Shown here piece after piece: positions 16,002-22,438 of a stretch of DNA of 45,550 bases. Position numbers and translations under genes: made by a program. Each line of letters begins with the position of its first letter. Position 1 is the stretch's first letter. A model generated the notes under the pieces. It did no database searches. It saw only the letters and a list, made by a program, of their open reading frames with translations, and was not told the origin of the DNA. Source of the stretch: Brevundimonas sp. (lineage in GTDB: Bacteria > Pseudomonadota > Alphaproteobacteria > Caulobacterales > Caulobacteraceae); contig SCVB01000080.1 in the NCBI GenBank assembly GCA_004296955.1, forward strand, positions 1 through 45,550. Direction: 5' to 3'.

Positions 16002-16813
16002 CGCCGGATCGGCGCGGGCTGGGCCAGGAAGGCCTGGATGACGCGGGCCGACGACGGCCGGCCGGCCACCCCCTGGGTCGGCGCCACGATGATGCGCAGA
16101 TCGCCGCGGGAATAGGTCACCGAGGCGCGCTGTCCCTCGATGATGGTGATGCTGCGCAGCCGGTCCAGCGACGAGCGGGCCGTCGGCGACCGCGAGATCC
16201 TGAGCACGGCGTCGGTCGACAGGATCAGGGCCTCGACGGACAGACCCTCGGCCTGCTCGCCGGTATCGAGGTTGATCTCGATCAGCCGGCCCATCGCCCG
16301 GCTCAGCATCGCGCTCCGCCGCGCCATCAGCTGGAACAGCTGGGCGGGCCCCAGATTCGGCGGCGACAGGCTCTGGCCGGGGCCGGAGAAGGAGGCCGGC
16401 GAGCCGCCGGGCGCCCGGGGCGTATAGACGGTCATGCCCCCGCCCGGGGTCACGCGCAGCAGCTGGTCCCCCGCGTCATTGCGATAGATGACGTCGCCGC
16501 GCGGGGCCGCGGTGGGCCGCAGCACCCAGGTCTCGTCGCGCCGGTCGAAGCGCAGCAGGGGCCGCTGGCCCGAGCGGTCGAGGATGAAGGCCTCGCCGGA
16601 ATCGGCGACATAGCGGCCGGTCGGCGGCAGGGCCCGGGGAGCGGGACTGTTGTTGCGCAGGGCCTGGCTCTGCTCGGCCTGGGCGTTGGCCTGGTTCTGG
16701 GCCTGGGCCTGTGAGGCGGTGGCCAGCGTCGACAGCGCCGCCGCCGCGAGGGCGATCGCCATCGCGGCCGGAAGCGGCGTTCGCGCCGTTCTGACCCTTG
16801 CCGTCAACTCCAT
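15998..16813 (-). CDS. Secreted protein of unknown function, possibly DUF4908
   Basis: A 271-residue protein with a signal peptide at about residues 1-39 (hydrophobic AMAIALAAAALSTLATA then ASQAQA) and a Gln/Ala/Asn-rich stretch just after it. The rest contains repeated short beta-like segments such as AFILDRSGQRPLLRFDRRDE and DVIYRNDAGDQLLRVTPGGG, then a helical C-terminal half. The layout reminds me of the Caulobacterales DUF4908 proteins, but I cannot confirm the family. Probably periplasmic. The last four bases (CTAG) are shared with the gloB stop on the other strand. Confidence 0.8.
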   Translation of the reverse strand: MELTARVRTARTPLPAAMAIALAAAALSTLATASQAQAQNQANAQAEQSQALRNNSPAPRALPPTGRYVADSGEAFILDRSGQRPLLRFDRRDETWVLRPTAAPRGDVIYRNDAGDQLLRVTPGGGMTVYTPRAPGGSPASFSGPGQSLSPPNLGPAQLFQLMARRSAMLSRAMGRLIEINLDTGEQAEGLSVEALILSTDAVLRISRSPTARSSLDRLRSITIIEGQRASVTYSRGDLRIIVAPTQGVAGRPSSARVIQAFLAQPAPIRR

Positions 16814-16861
16814 GAGGCTATTCGTGGAATCGGCACACGGCGGATTTTGGGCGGGGGCGCG

Positions 16862-17587
16862 TCAGCCGACCAGATACTGACCGCCGTTCAGCGACAGGGT
16901 GCAGCCTGTGACATATCCGGCACGTTCGCCGGCCAGCCACGACACCATATCGGCGATTTCTTCGCCTTTTCCGAGTCTTCCGACCGGGATCTGGGCGATG
17001 ATTCCGGCCAGGACCTTCTCGTCCATGGCGCCGACCATTTCGGTGTCGATATAGCCGGGCGCGATGCAGTTCACGGTCACGCCCTTGCGCGCGTTCTCCA
17101 GCGCCAGCGCCTTGGTGAAGCCGATCATCCCGGCCTTGGCGGCGGAATAGTTGGTCTGGCCGATCTGGCCCTTCTGGCCGTTGATCGAGCTGATGTTGAC
17201 GATCCGGCCGAAGCCGCGGTCGCGCATGCCGTTGATGACCTGGCGCGTCATGTTGAACACGCTGTCCATGTTGACGCGGATGACGTCGGACCACTGGTCA
17301 TGGCTCATCTTGTGGAAGAAGCCGTCGCGGGTGATGCCGGCGTTGTTGACCAGGATGTCGATCGGCCCCAGCTGGTCCTCGATCTCCTTCACCGCCCGGG
17401 CGCAGTCGTCGAACGAGCCGACATTGCCCTTGACGATGGCGACGCCCAGCTCCTTCGCCGTGGCCTCGGCCGCCTCGACATTGCCGGAATAGCCGGCGGC
17501 GACGAGCATGCCGTCCTCCTTCAGCCGCTGGACGATCGCCTTGCCGATGCCGCGGGTTCCACCCGTGACCAGAGCCACTCGAGCCAT
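16862..17587 (-). CDS. phbB: Acetoacetyl-CoA reductase (PhaB/PhbB)
   Basis: NADPH-dependent short-chain dehydrogenase that makes (R)-3-hydroxybutyryl-CoA for polyhydroxybutyrate. The 241-residue length matches PhaB. It has the cofactor motif TGGTRGIG (8-15), NNAG (81-84) and the catalytic triad S134, Y147, K151. PhaB-like blocks include NAGITRDGFFHKM, INGQKGQIGQTNYSAAKAG and the ending LSLNGGQYLVG. AAGGAA lies about six bases before the ATG. No phaA or phaC gene is in the window, so the pathway is split across the genome. FabG-type reductases are close relatives, but this sequence looks like PhaB. Confidence 0.93.
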   Translation of the reverse strand: MARVALVTGGTRGIGKAIVQRLKEDGMLVAAGYSGNVEAAEATAKELGVAIVKGNVGSFDDCARAVKEIEDQLGPIDILVNNAGITRDGFFHKMSHDQWSDVIRVNMDSVFNMTRQVINGMRDRGFGRIVNISSINGQKGQIGQTNYSAAKAGMIGFTKALALENARKGVTVNCIAPGYIDTEMVGAMDEKVLAGIIAQIPVGRLGKGEEIADMVSWLAGERAGYVTGCTLSLNGGQYLVG

Positions 17588-17650
17588 GTGCGTTTCCTTG
17601 TCCCTGCTGGCCCGCTCTGACGGAGGGCCTTCGGCAGCAGATGTAGCGGC

Positions 17651-17746
17651 GAGAGGGGCGAGGGTCGAGGGGCGAGGGTCGAAGCAGGACGCCACATGCT
17701 CCCGGGTCGCGTCTTCCTCGACCCTCGACCCTCGTCTCTCGACCCT
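17651..17746. repeat. Inverted repeat built from GAGGGTCG units
   Basis: Two arms made of 8-base units related to GAGGGTCG face each other across about 35 bases. CGAGGGTCGAGGG (17659-17671) is perfectly complementary to CCCTCGACCCTCG (17722-17734), and flanking units pair imperfectly. The element fills the space between the phbB start and the stop of the alcohol dehydrogenase gene; the right arm reaches that stop codon. Confidence 0.7.
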
Positions 17747-18803
17747 AGATCTTCGCCATATCCAGCACGAACCGGTACCGCACGTCCGACTTCTCCATCC
17801 GGGCGTAGGCTTCGTTGATCTGGTCGGGCGCGATCACCTCGATGTCGCAGGCCAGGCCGTGCTCGGCGCAGAAGTCGAGCATCTCCTGGGTCTCGCGAAT
17901 GCCGCCGATCAGCGAGCCGGCCACCGCCCGGCGCCGCCACAGCAGGCCCATGGCGTAGACCGGCAGCCCCTCGGTGGTCAGGCCCAGCATGACCATGGTT
18001 CCGTCCTTCGCCAGCAGGCTCACATGGCTGGCGATCTCGTGCGTGGCCGAGACGGTGTTGATGATCAGGTCGAAGCTCTCGCCCGCCGCCTTCATCGCCG
18101 CCTTGTCGGAGTTGATCAGGAAATGCTTCGCCCCCATCCGCTCGGCGTCGGCCTTCTTGCGGTCCGAGGTCGACAGGACGGTGACCTCCGCCCCCATGGC
18201 CGCGGCCTGTTTGACCGCCATATGGCCGAGGCCGCCGAGGCCGATCACGGCGACCTTCGATCCCGGCCCGACCTTCCAGTGGCGCAGCGGCGAATAGGTG
18301 GTGATGCCGGCGCACAGCAGGGGCGCGGCGGCGTCCAGCGGAATGCTGTCGGGAATGGTCACCACATAGTTCTGGTCGACCACGATGGCGGTGGAATAGC
18401 CGCCCTGGGTGATCGTCTGGCCCACGGCGCCGCCCTTGGGATCGGGCGATCCATAGGTCTGGGTCATGCCGGGGACGCAGTACTGCTCCTCGCCTTCCAG
18501 GCAGGGTTTGCACTGGCGGCAGCTGTCGACCATGCAGCCGACCCCGACCCGGTCGCCGACCTTGAAGCGGGCGACATTGCCGCCCACCGCCGTCACCACG
18601 CCGGCGATCTCATGCCCGGGGACGATCGGATAGGTCGTATTGCCCAGGTCGTTCTTCGCGACGTGCAGGTCGGAGTGGCAGACGCCGCAGAATTTGATCT
18701 CGATGGCCACATCGTCCGGGCCCGGATCGCGCCGGTCGAAGCTGAAGGGCGACAGCGGGGCGCCGCTGGAGGTGGCGGCGAAGGCGCGGGTGGCGATGGG
18801 CAT
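17745..18803 (-). CDS. Zinc-dependent alcohol dehydrogenase (cinnamyl-alcohol/YahK type)
   Basis: A 352-residue medium-chain NAD(P)-dependent dehydrogenase. The catalytic zinc ligands are in GVCHSDLHV (Cys) and GHEIAGVV (His-Glu), and the structural zinc site is the four-cysteine CRQCKPCLEGEEQYC. The nucleotide loop is GLGGLGHMAVK. LSTSDRKKADAERMGA is the usual NADPH-specific region of the cinnamyl alcohol dehydrogenase and YahK group, which reduce a broad range of aldehydes. The start at 18803 has CAGGAG about seven bases upstream; an earlier in-frame ATG at 18830 lacks this. The physiological aldehyde is unknown. Confidence 0.94.
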   Translation of the reverse strand: MPIATRAFAATSSGAPLSPFSFDRRDPGPDDVAIEIKFCGVCHSDLHVAKNDLGNTTYPIVPGHEIAGVVTAVGGNVARFKVGDRVGVGCMVDSCRQCKPCLEGEEQYCVPGMTQTYGSPDPKGGAVGQTITQGGYSTAIVVDQNYVVTIPDSIPLDAAAPLLCAGITTYSPLRHWKVGPGSKVAVIGLGGLGHMAVKQAAAMGAEVTVLSTSDRKKADAERMGAKHFLINSDKAAMKAAGESFDLIINTVSATHEIASHVSLLAKDGTMVMLGLTTEGLPVYAMGLLWRRRAVAGSLIGGIRETQEMLDFCAEHGLACDIEVIAPDQINEAYARMEKSDVRYRFVLDMAKI

Positions 18804-18861
18804 GGGGGGCTCCTGGAAGGCTGGTCTCAAGTGAGGGCGCCGGCGGGGCGGCGCAACCGGG

Positions 18862-19611
18862 TCAGCCCAGCTTTTCGATCAGCGCCCGGGCCGCCGCCGG
18901 ATTGCGCACCTTCGCTCCGGCGATGAAATAGGCGAACACCTCCCCGCGCTTCGCCCAGTCGCGGGTCTGCGCCGCCACCGCGTCCAGCTCCGCCGACGTC
19001 ATCCCCGTCGGCTCGTCCTCGCGGCTCGACATCAGCCGGGCGTAGGTGAAGTCGGCCGTCGGCTGGTCGATCCGCGGCCACTCCGGCGCCTCGTCGTCCA
19101 CCGCATAGACGATGGCCGCGCCGTATTTCGTCGCCAGATCATAGAACTGCCGGGTGTCGAAGCTCGGGTTCCGCACCTCCAGCGCATGCCGCAGCCGCAC
19201 CCCGTCCTGCTCCTTCGGCAGCAGCTTCAGGAATCCCTCGAAATCGACCGGATCGAATTTCTTGGTCCCCATGAACTGCCAGTTGATCGGCCCCAGCTTG
19301 TCGCCCAGGGCGCTCAGCCCCTGGCCGAGGAACCGCTCCATCGACTCGCCCATCTCCGACAGGATCTTGCGGTTGGTGCAGTAGCGGCTGGCCTTGACCG
19401 CGAAGACGAAGTCGTCCGGCGTCTCGTCGCGCCACTTCATCCAGCTGTCCGGCTTGAAGGTCGAATAATAGGTGCCGTTGATCTCGATCGAGGTCAGCTT
19501 GCCGGAGGCGTACTCCAGCTCCTTCTTCTGGCTCAGCTTGTCCGGATAGAAGACCCCGCGCCACGGCTCATAGGTCCAGCCGCCGATGCCGACGCGAATG
19601 GTTCCGGTCAT
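18862..19611 (-). CDS. DUF72 family protein (YecE-like)
   Basis: A 249-residue TIM-barrel-like protein. The start MTGTIRVGIGGWTYEPWRGVFYP is the family signature, followed by LTSIEINGTYYSTFKPDSWMKW, FVFAVKASRYCTNRK, LGPINWQFM and ALEVRNPSF, all in the DUF72 order. The biochemical role is not established. A 17-base gap separates it from the CYTH gene upstream on the same strand, with GGAG before the ATG, so the two form an operon. Confidence 0.94.
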   Translation of the reverse strand: MTGTIRVGIGGWTYEPWRGVFYPDKLSQKKELEYASGKLTSIEINGTYYSTFKPDSWMKWRDETPDDFVFAVKASRYCTNRKILSEMGESMERFLGQGLSALGDKLGPINWQFMGTKKFDPVDFEGFLKLLPKEQDGVRLRHALEVRNPSFDTRQFYDLATKYGAAIVYAVDDEAPEWPRIDQPTADFTYARLMSSREDEPTGMTSAELDAVAAQTRDWAKRGEVFAYFIAGAKVRNPAAARALIEKLG

Positions 19612-19628
19612 GATGGGCTCCGTCCGGC

Positions 19629-20132
19629 TCAGAATCTCAGGCCCGCAGCATAGCCGGGATCGGCCAGCCGGGCATTGACGAACTCGCCCTGACGGTCGCG
19701 CGGCACGGCATAGGCGACGAAAGGCGCCAGCGCCGGCAGCACCTCCGGCGGGGCGTCCATGGCCTCGGGCATCTCGCACTCCGCCATGGCGAAATAGAAC
19801 GCGCCCGCCGCGTCCAGCAGCAGGTCGACGTCCCACTGCAGGCCGTGCCGGTCGGTCTCCGTCCGCCGCAGCTTGTGGATGCGCCGCGTCGTCAGCGGCC
19901 ACAGGTCGTCGAAGTCGCGCGGCTCGGCCATGGCCGTCTCGATCTCGATCAGCCGGCCGGCCGCCTCGATCTTGTAGGTGAAACTGTCATGCGGAACGCC
20001 GTCCCGCGTCTGCCGCCGGATGCGGGCGTCGCCGGGCAGATAGCCCTGCCGGATCTCGCTCCAGTCGGACCACAGCGCCCGCAGGGCCGCCGCATCGGAC
20101 AGGACATATTTGCGCTCGTTCTCGGTCGGCAT
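19629..20132 (-). CDS. CYTH domain protein
   Basis: A 167-residue protein starting MPTENERKYVL, which carries an E-x-E-x-K-like signature (ENERK) of CYTH phosphatases and adenylate cyclases. Further charged strand motifs are DARIRRQ, FTYKIEA, LIEIETAM, HKLRRTE and WDVDLLL; they would line the tunnel that binds triphosphates and metal. Bacterial CYTH proteins of this size often act as inorganic triphosphatases, but the substrate here is unknown. The ATG is preceded by GGTAGAAC, a near-perfect -10 element six bases away, and no Shine-Dalgarno sequence, so the transcript is probably leaderless. Confidence 0.9.
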   Translation of the reverse strand: MPTENERKYVLSDAAALRALWSDWSEIRQGYLPGDARIRRQTRDGVPHDSFTYKIEAAGRLIEIETAMAEPRDFDDLWPLTTRRIHKLRRTETDRHGLQWDVDLLLDAAGAFYFAMAECEMPEAMDAPPEVLPALAPFVAYAVPRDRQGEFVNARLADPGYAAGLRF

Positions 20133-20138
20133 GGCGGG

Positions 20139-20146
20139 GTTCTACC
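20139..20146 (-). promoter_or_regulatory. -10 element for leaderless CYTH-DUF72 transcript
   Basis: On the minus strand this reads GGTAGAAC, matching GCTANAWC at seven of eight positions. Six bases separate it from the ATG at 20132, the same layout as at gloB. A weak -35-like TTCCAA lies 17 bases further up from the TAGAAC core. Confidence 0.5.
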
Positions 20147-20197
20147 CCGGCGGCGCAGGCCTTGGAAACGCGGGTCTGGCGGAGACCGGCCGTCGGC

Positions 20198-20770
20198 TCA
20201 GCCGCCGATCAGCATCCGGTACGCCGCCGTCGCCTGGGCGCGGGCCGCCTCGTCGTCCAGCAGCCGCTTCGAATGGCCATAGGCCAGCAATATGCCCTTC
20301 CACTGGAACACCAGCGTCTCGAGCGTGGCCTCGTCCGCCTCGGGCCGCAGGGCGCGAAACTCGCGCTTCAGCGTCCGGGCCCAGCGCACCCGGTTGTCCT
20401 TCAGCTTGTCGCGCAACGGCCCCGGCCGGTCGTCCAGCTCGGTCGCGGCGGCGGTCAGCGGACAGCCGCCCGGCAGGTGCTCGCTGTCGTTCCACGCCAG
20501 TTCGCGCTCGAACAACTTCTCGAGTCGCGCGCGCCCGGGCTCGAACGGCTCGGCCGGCTTCCACACCTCGGCGATGAACCGGTCGGTCATCATGTCCAGC
20601 AAGGCCAGTTGCAGCGCCTCCATCGACTGGAAATGCTTCAGCACCCCGCTCTTGGACAGCTTCATCCCGGCGGCCAGGTCGCCCAGGCTGACGCCGGTCA
20701 TGCCGCGCACGCTGACCTGGCGCATCGCCTCGTCCAGAATCCGCGCCCGCGTCTCCTCGCCCTTGCCCAA
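20198..20770 (-). CDS. TetR family transcriptional regulator
   Basis: A 190-residue TetR repressor with an N-terminal helix-turn-helix: TRARILDEAMRQVSVRGMTG, then VSLGDLAAGMKLSKSGVLKHFQSMEALQ-like residues, and a ligand domain containing NDSEHLPGGCPLTAAATELDD, typical of TetR_C proteins related to YcdC and AcuR types. The start is a TTG (SLGKGEE, coded at 20770) with AAGAGG about eight bases upstream; no ATG lies at a sensible distance. A cluster of operator-like sequences lies directly before it, between this gene and the divergent small secreted-protein gene, so autoregulation and control of that gene are likely. Confidence 0.93.
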   Translation of the reverse strand: MGKGEETRARILDEAMRQVSVRGMTGVSLGDLAAGMKLSKSGVLKHFQSMEALQLALLDMMTDRFIAEVWKPAEPFEPGRARLEKLFERELAWNDSEHLPGGCPLTAAATELDDRPGPLRDKLKDNRVRWARTLKREFRALRPEADEATLETLVFQWKGILLAYGHSKRLLDDEAARAQATAAYRMLIGG

Positions 20771-20788
20771 CGAAATTACCTCTTGACC

Positions 20789-20834
20789 AAAAGTAACCGA
20801 CCGCGCACTTATCGGTAACCGACCGGTTACTTTT
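20789..20834. promoter_or_regulatory. TetR operator cluster
   Basis: The outer arms AAAAGTAACC (20789-20798) and GGTTACTTTT (20825-20834) are perfectly inverted. Inside, GTAACCGACCG occurs twice in direct orientation (20793-20803 and 20815-20825), 22 bases or two helical turns apart. The second copy is part of the near-palindrome GTAACCGACCGGTTAC. The cluster lies between two divergent starts. Confidence 0.75.
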
Positions 20835-20878
20835 ACCTCAAGCCGGTCGGTCTGGATAGTCCCTCTGGAGGAAGCGAC

Positions 20879-21184
20879 ATGCTTCTCATGACCCTGATCT
20901 CGACGGCGGCCCTGATCTCCGCCCAACCCGTCCCCGTCGCGCCCGGCGCCGGCGCCGTCCTGACCGCGCCCGGCGAGGCGCGCAGCGAAGTGTTCGACGG
21001 GCGCCGCTGGACCTGTGCGCCCGACGGCGTCTGCGTCGCCCGCGGCCCCGGCCTCTCCCAGCCCGCCGGCCGCGAGTGCCGCCGCTTCGTCGCCCGCTTC
21101 GGCGCGGTCGCCCGATACGAGCGCGACGGCGCGGCCCTCAGCGAGGCGCAGCTGGCGCAGTGCAATACGGCGGCGCGAGGCTGA
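20879..21184 (+). CDS. Small secreted protein with four cysteines
   Basis: A 101-residue protein with a signal peptide (hydrophobic MLLMTLISTAALISA, cleavage near AQP) and a mature domain with four cysteines (RRWTCAPDGVCVARG, GRECRRF, LAQCN), enough for two disulfides in the periplasm. GGAGG lies about eight bases before the ATG. It is divergent from the TetR gene across the operator cluster, so it is the likely regulated target. I recognise no function. The stop codon is inside a small hairpin (21181-21200) that faces the convergent parE gene. Confidence 0.82.
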   Translation: MLLMTLISTAALISAQPVPVAPGAGAVLTAPGEARSEVFDGRRWTCAPDGVCVARGPGLSQPAGRECRRFVARFGAVARYERDGAALSEAQLAQCNTAARG

Positions 21185-21200
21185 GTTCAGCCGGACTCAG
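21181..21200. terminator. Small hairpin between convergent genes
   Basis: CTGAGT (21181-21186) pairs with ACTCAG (21195-21200) around an 8-base loop. It contains the stop codon of the secreted-protein gene and lies 6 bases before the parE stop on the other strand. There is no T run, so terminator function is weakly supported. Confidence 0.3.
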
Positions 21201-21205
21201 AGAGG

Positions 21206-21487
21206 CTAGGTCGTCCAGTCCTCGTGGCCATGCCGTACGCGAAGGACGAGAACGCCGGCCTCATCCACGGTGTAGAGGATGACGTGGGATTGGCAGGGCC
21301 ACGCGCGTACCGGCCGCTTGAGTTCCTGACGCGGTCGCGCCGAAAGCGGATAGTCGGCGATGAGCCGGAAAGCCGCGGCCAATCCCACGGCATAGGCGTC
21401 GGCCCGTTTCCGGCCGAACATCTCTTCGCCTTGAAGATAGATCGTCTGCAGGTCCCGTCGGGCGGCCTTCGAGAAGCGAACCCTCAC
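21206..21487 (-). CDS. parE: ParE/RelE-superfamily toxin
   Basis: A 93-residue basic protein of the ParE toxin family. Family features are the start MRVRFSKAARRDLQTIYLQG, the ADAYAVGLAAAFRLIADYP helix pair, the SARPRQEL turn and the strand segment SHVILYTVDEAGVLVLRVRHGHED. ParE proteins inhibit DNA gyrase. The gene starts six bases after the stop of parD, forming a standard antitoxin-first module. It is intact, so the module is probably functional, although RelE-like mRNA cleavage cannot be excluded from sequence alone. Confidence 0.94.
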   Translation of the reverse strand: MRVRFSKAARRDLQTIYLQGEEMFGRKRADAYAVGLAAAFRLIADYPLSARPRQELKRPVRAWPCQSHVILYTVDEAGVLVLRVRHGHEDWTT

Positions 21488-21493
21488 CGGTCG

Positions 21494-21754
21494 TCAGGCC
21501 GCGCGGGTGGGGGCGCGAGCCTCGGCCTCGGCCCGGGCCTCGGCAATGATTTCGTCGAAGGACTGGTCGCTGATCCCCGACGCATGGGCCTCTTCGATCA
21601 GGAGGTTCCAGTGAGCGACCTTCTCCGCCTTCATCTGCTCGCGCCGGATCAGATCGCGGATATAGTCGCTGGAGTTGGCATAGCGGCCGTCCGCCGACTG
21701 GGCCTCGACCCAGGCCTTCATCTGGTCGGGCAGGGAGATGTTCATCGTGGCCAT
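21494..21754 (-). CDS. parD: ParD family antitoxin
   Basis: An 86-residue antitoxin. The N-terminal ribbon-helix-helix DNA-binding region is MNISLPDQMKAWVEAQ followed by ANSSDYIRDLIRREQ, and the acidic helical C-terminus (DEIIAEARAEAEAR) would wrap the ParE toxin. Start at MATMNISLP with AAAGGAG seven bases upstream (21762-21768). A TTGACA -35 element is present further up. ParD normally represses its own operon, so the promoter region should include its operator. The translation could also begin at the second Met. Confidence 0.94.
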   Translation of the reverse strand: MATMNISLPDQMKAWVEAQSADGRYANSSDYIRDLIRREQMKAEKVAHWNLLIEEAHASGISDQSFDEIIAEARAEAEARAPTRAA

Positions 21755-21775
21755 GGCGGCGCTCCTTTCGCGCCT

Positions 21776-21804
21776 ACAATCGGTCGAATGGCAATCCTTG
21801 TCAA
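21776..21804 (-). promoter_or_regulatory. Promoter of the parDE operon
   Basis: On the minus strand a perfect -35 TTGACA (21799-21804) is followed after 17 bases by GATTGT (21776-21781), a weak -10. The TGA stop of the lipoprotein gene upstream lies within the TTGACA, so promoter and gene end overlap. Confidence 0.5.
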
Positions 21805-22382
21805 TTTGCGGCGAACCGGATCGAGTTCACCACCTTCTCGGCGGCCTCCAGCCCGTTGCCGAAACCGCTGGACGAGATCACCACCGAGCGTGTCCCGTCG
21901 CTGACCACGGCCCACAGGCATTCGCCGGCGCCGGCGTGGAAGCCGGTCTCCGGGTCGCTGATTCCACAGGTGATGATGGCGCGCAGGCCCGGTTCGCCGT
22001 TCACCTCGAACGCCTCCACGGCCACCGGTTCGAACCGGCCGTAGGTGGTCATCAACCGGCCCTCGGCGTTGCGTTCGAAGCCGGCCTCGGCGGCGGCGAC
22101 CGTCTCCAGCGGACCGTCATGGACCTGCACCGTCAGGAGGTCGCGCATGTAGGCCTCGGCGGCCGGGTCGAACAGGATCGTGCAGCGCGGCATGTCGCCG
22201 TCGCAGGGCCGGGTCCCGAGCCCGGCGGCGTGATCGAAGGCCACGCCGAAAGCGGTGGTCGTCTGCGGTCCTGCCGGAGCCGGAGCCGGAGCCGGTCCGT
22301 CCGCGGCGACGACGGGAGCGGGCTGGCAACCGGCCATCCCAAGGGCGGCGAACGCCGCCACAATCGCAGTCAGCTTCATCAT
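21801..22382 (-). CDS. Predicted lipoprotein of unknown function
   Basis: A 193-residue protein with a lipoprotein signal peptide: MMKLTAIVAAFAALGMAGC, lipobox LGMAGC with the modified cysteine at 19. A Pro/Ala linker follows and then a globular domain with further cysteines in RPCDGDMPRCTILF, ITCGIS and GECLWAVV. GGAGGGG lies a few bases before the ATG. The domain ends VVISSSGFGNGLEAAEKVVNS, which is reminiscent of uncharacterised envelope proteins. I do not recognise a function. Its stop overlaps the promoter of the downstream parDE pair. Confidence 0.85.
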   Translation of the reverse strand: MMKLTAIVAAFAALGMAGCQPAPVVAADGPAPAPAPAGPQTTTAFGVAFDHAAGLGTRPCDGDMPRCTILFDPAAEAYMRDLLTVQVHDGPLETVAAAEAGFERNAEGRLMTTYGRFEPVAVEAFEVNGEPGLRAIITCGISDPETGFHAGAGECLWAVVSDGTRSVVISSSGFGNGLEAAEKVVNSIRFAAN

Positions 22383-22438
22383 CGACCCCTCCGTCTGTTG
22401 CGGTCGAGCTTCCGCCCGCCGGAGGCGGCGATCAAGGG

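Noticed and set aside
17651-17746. The GAGGGTCG repeats as an insertion-sequence end
   Set aside because: No transposase gene, target duplication or second copy is present in the window.
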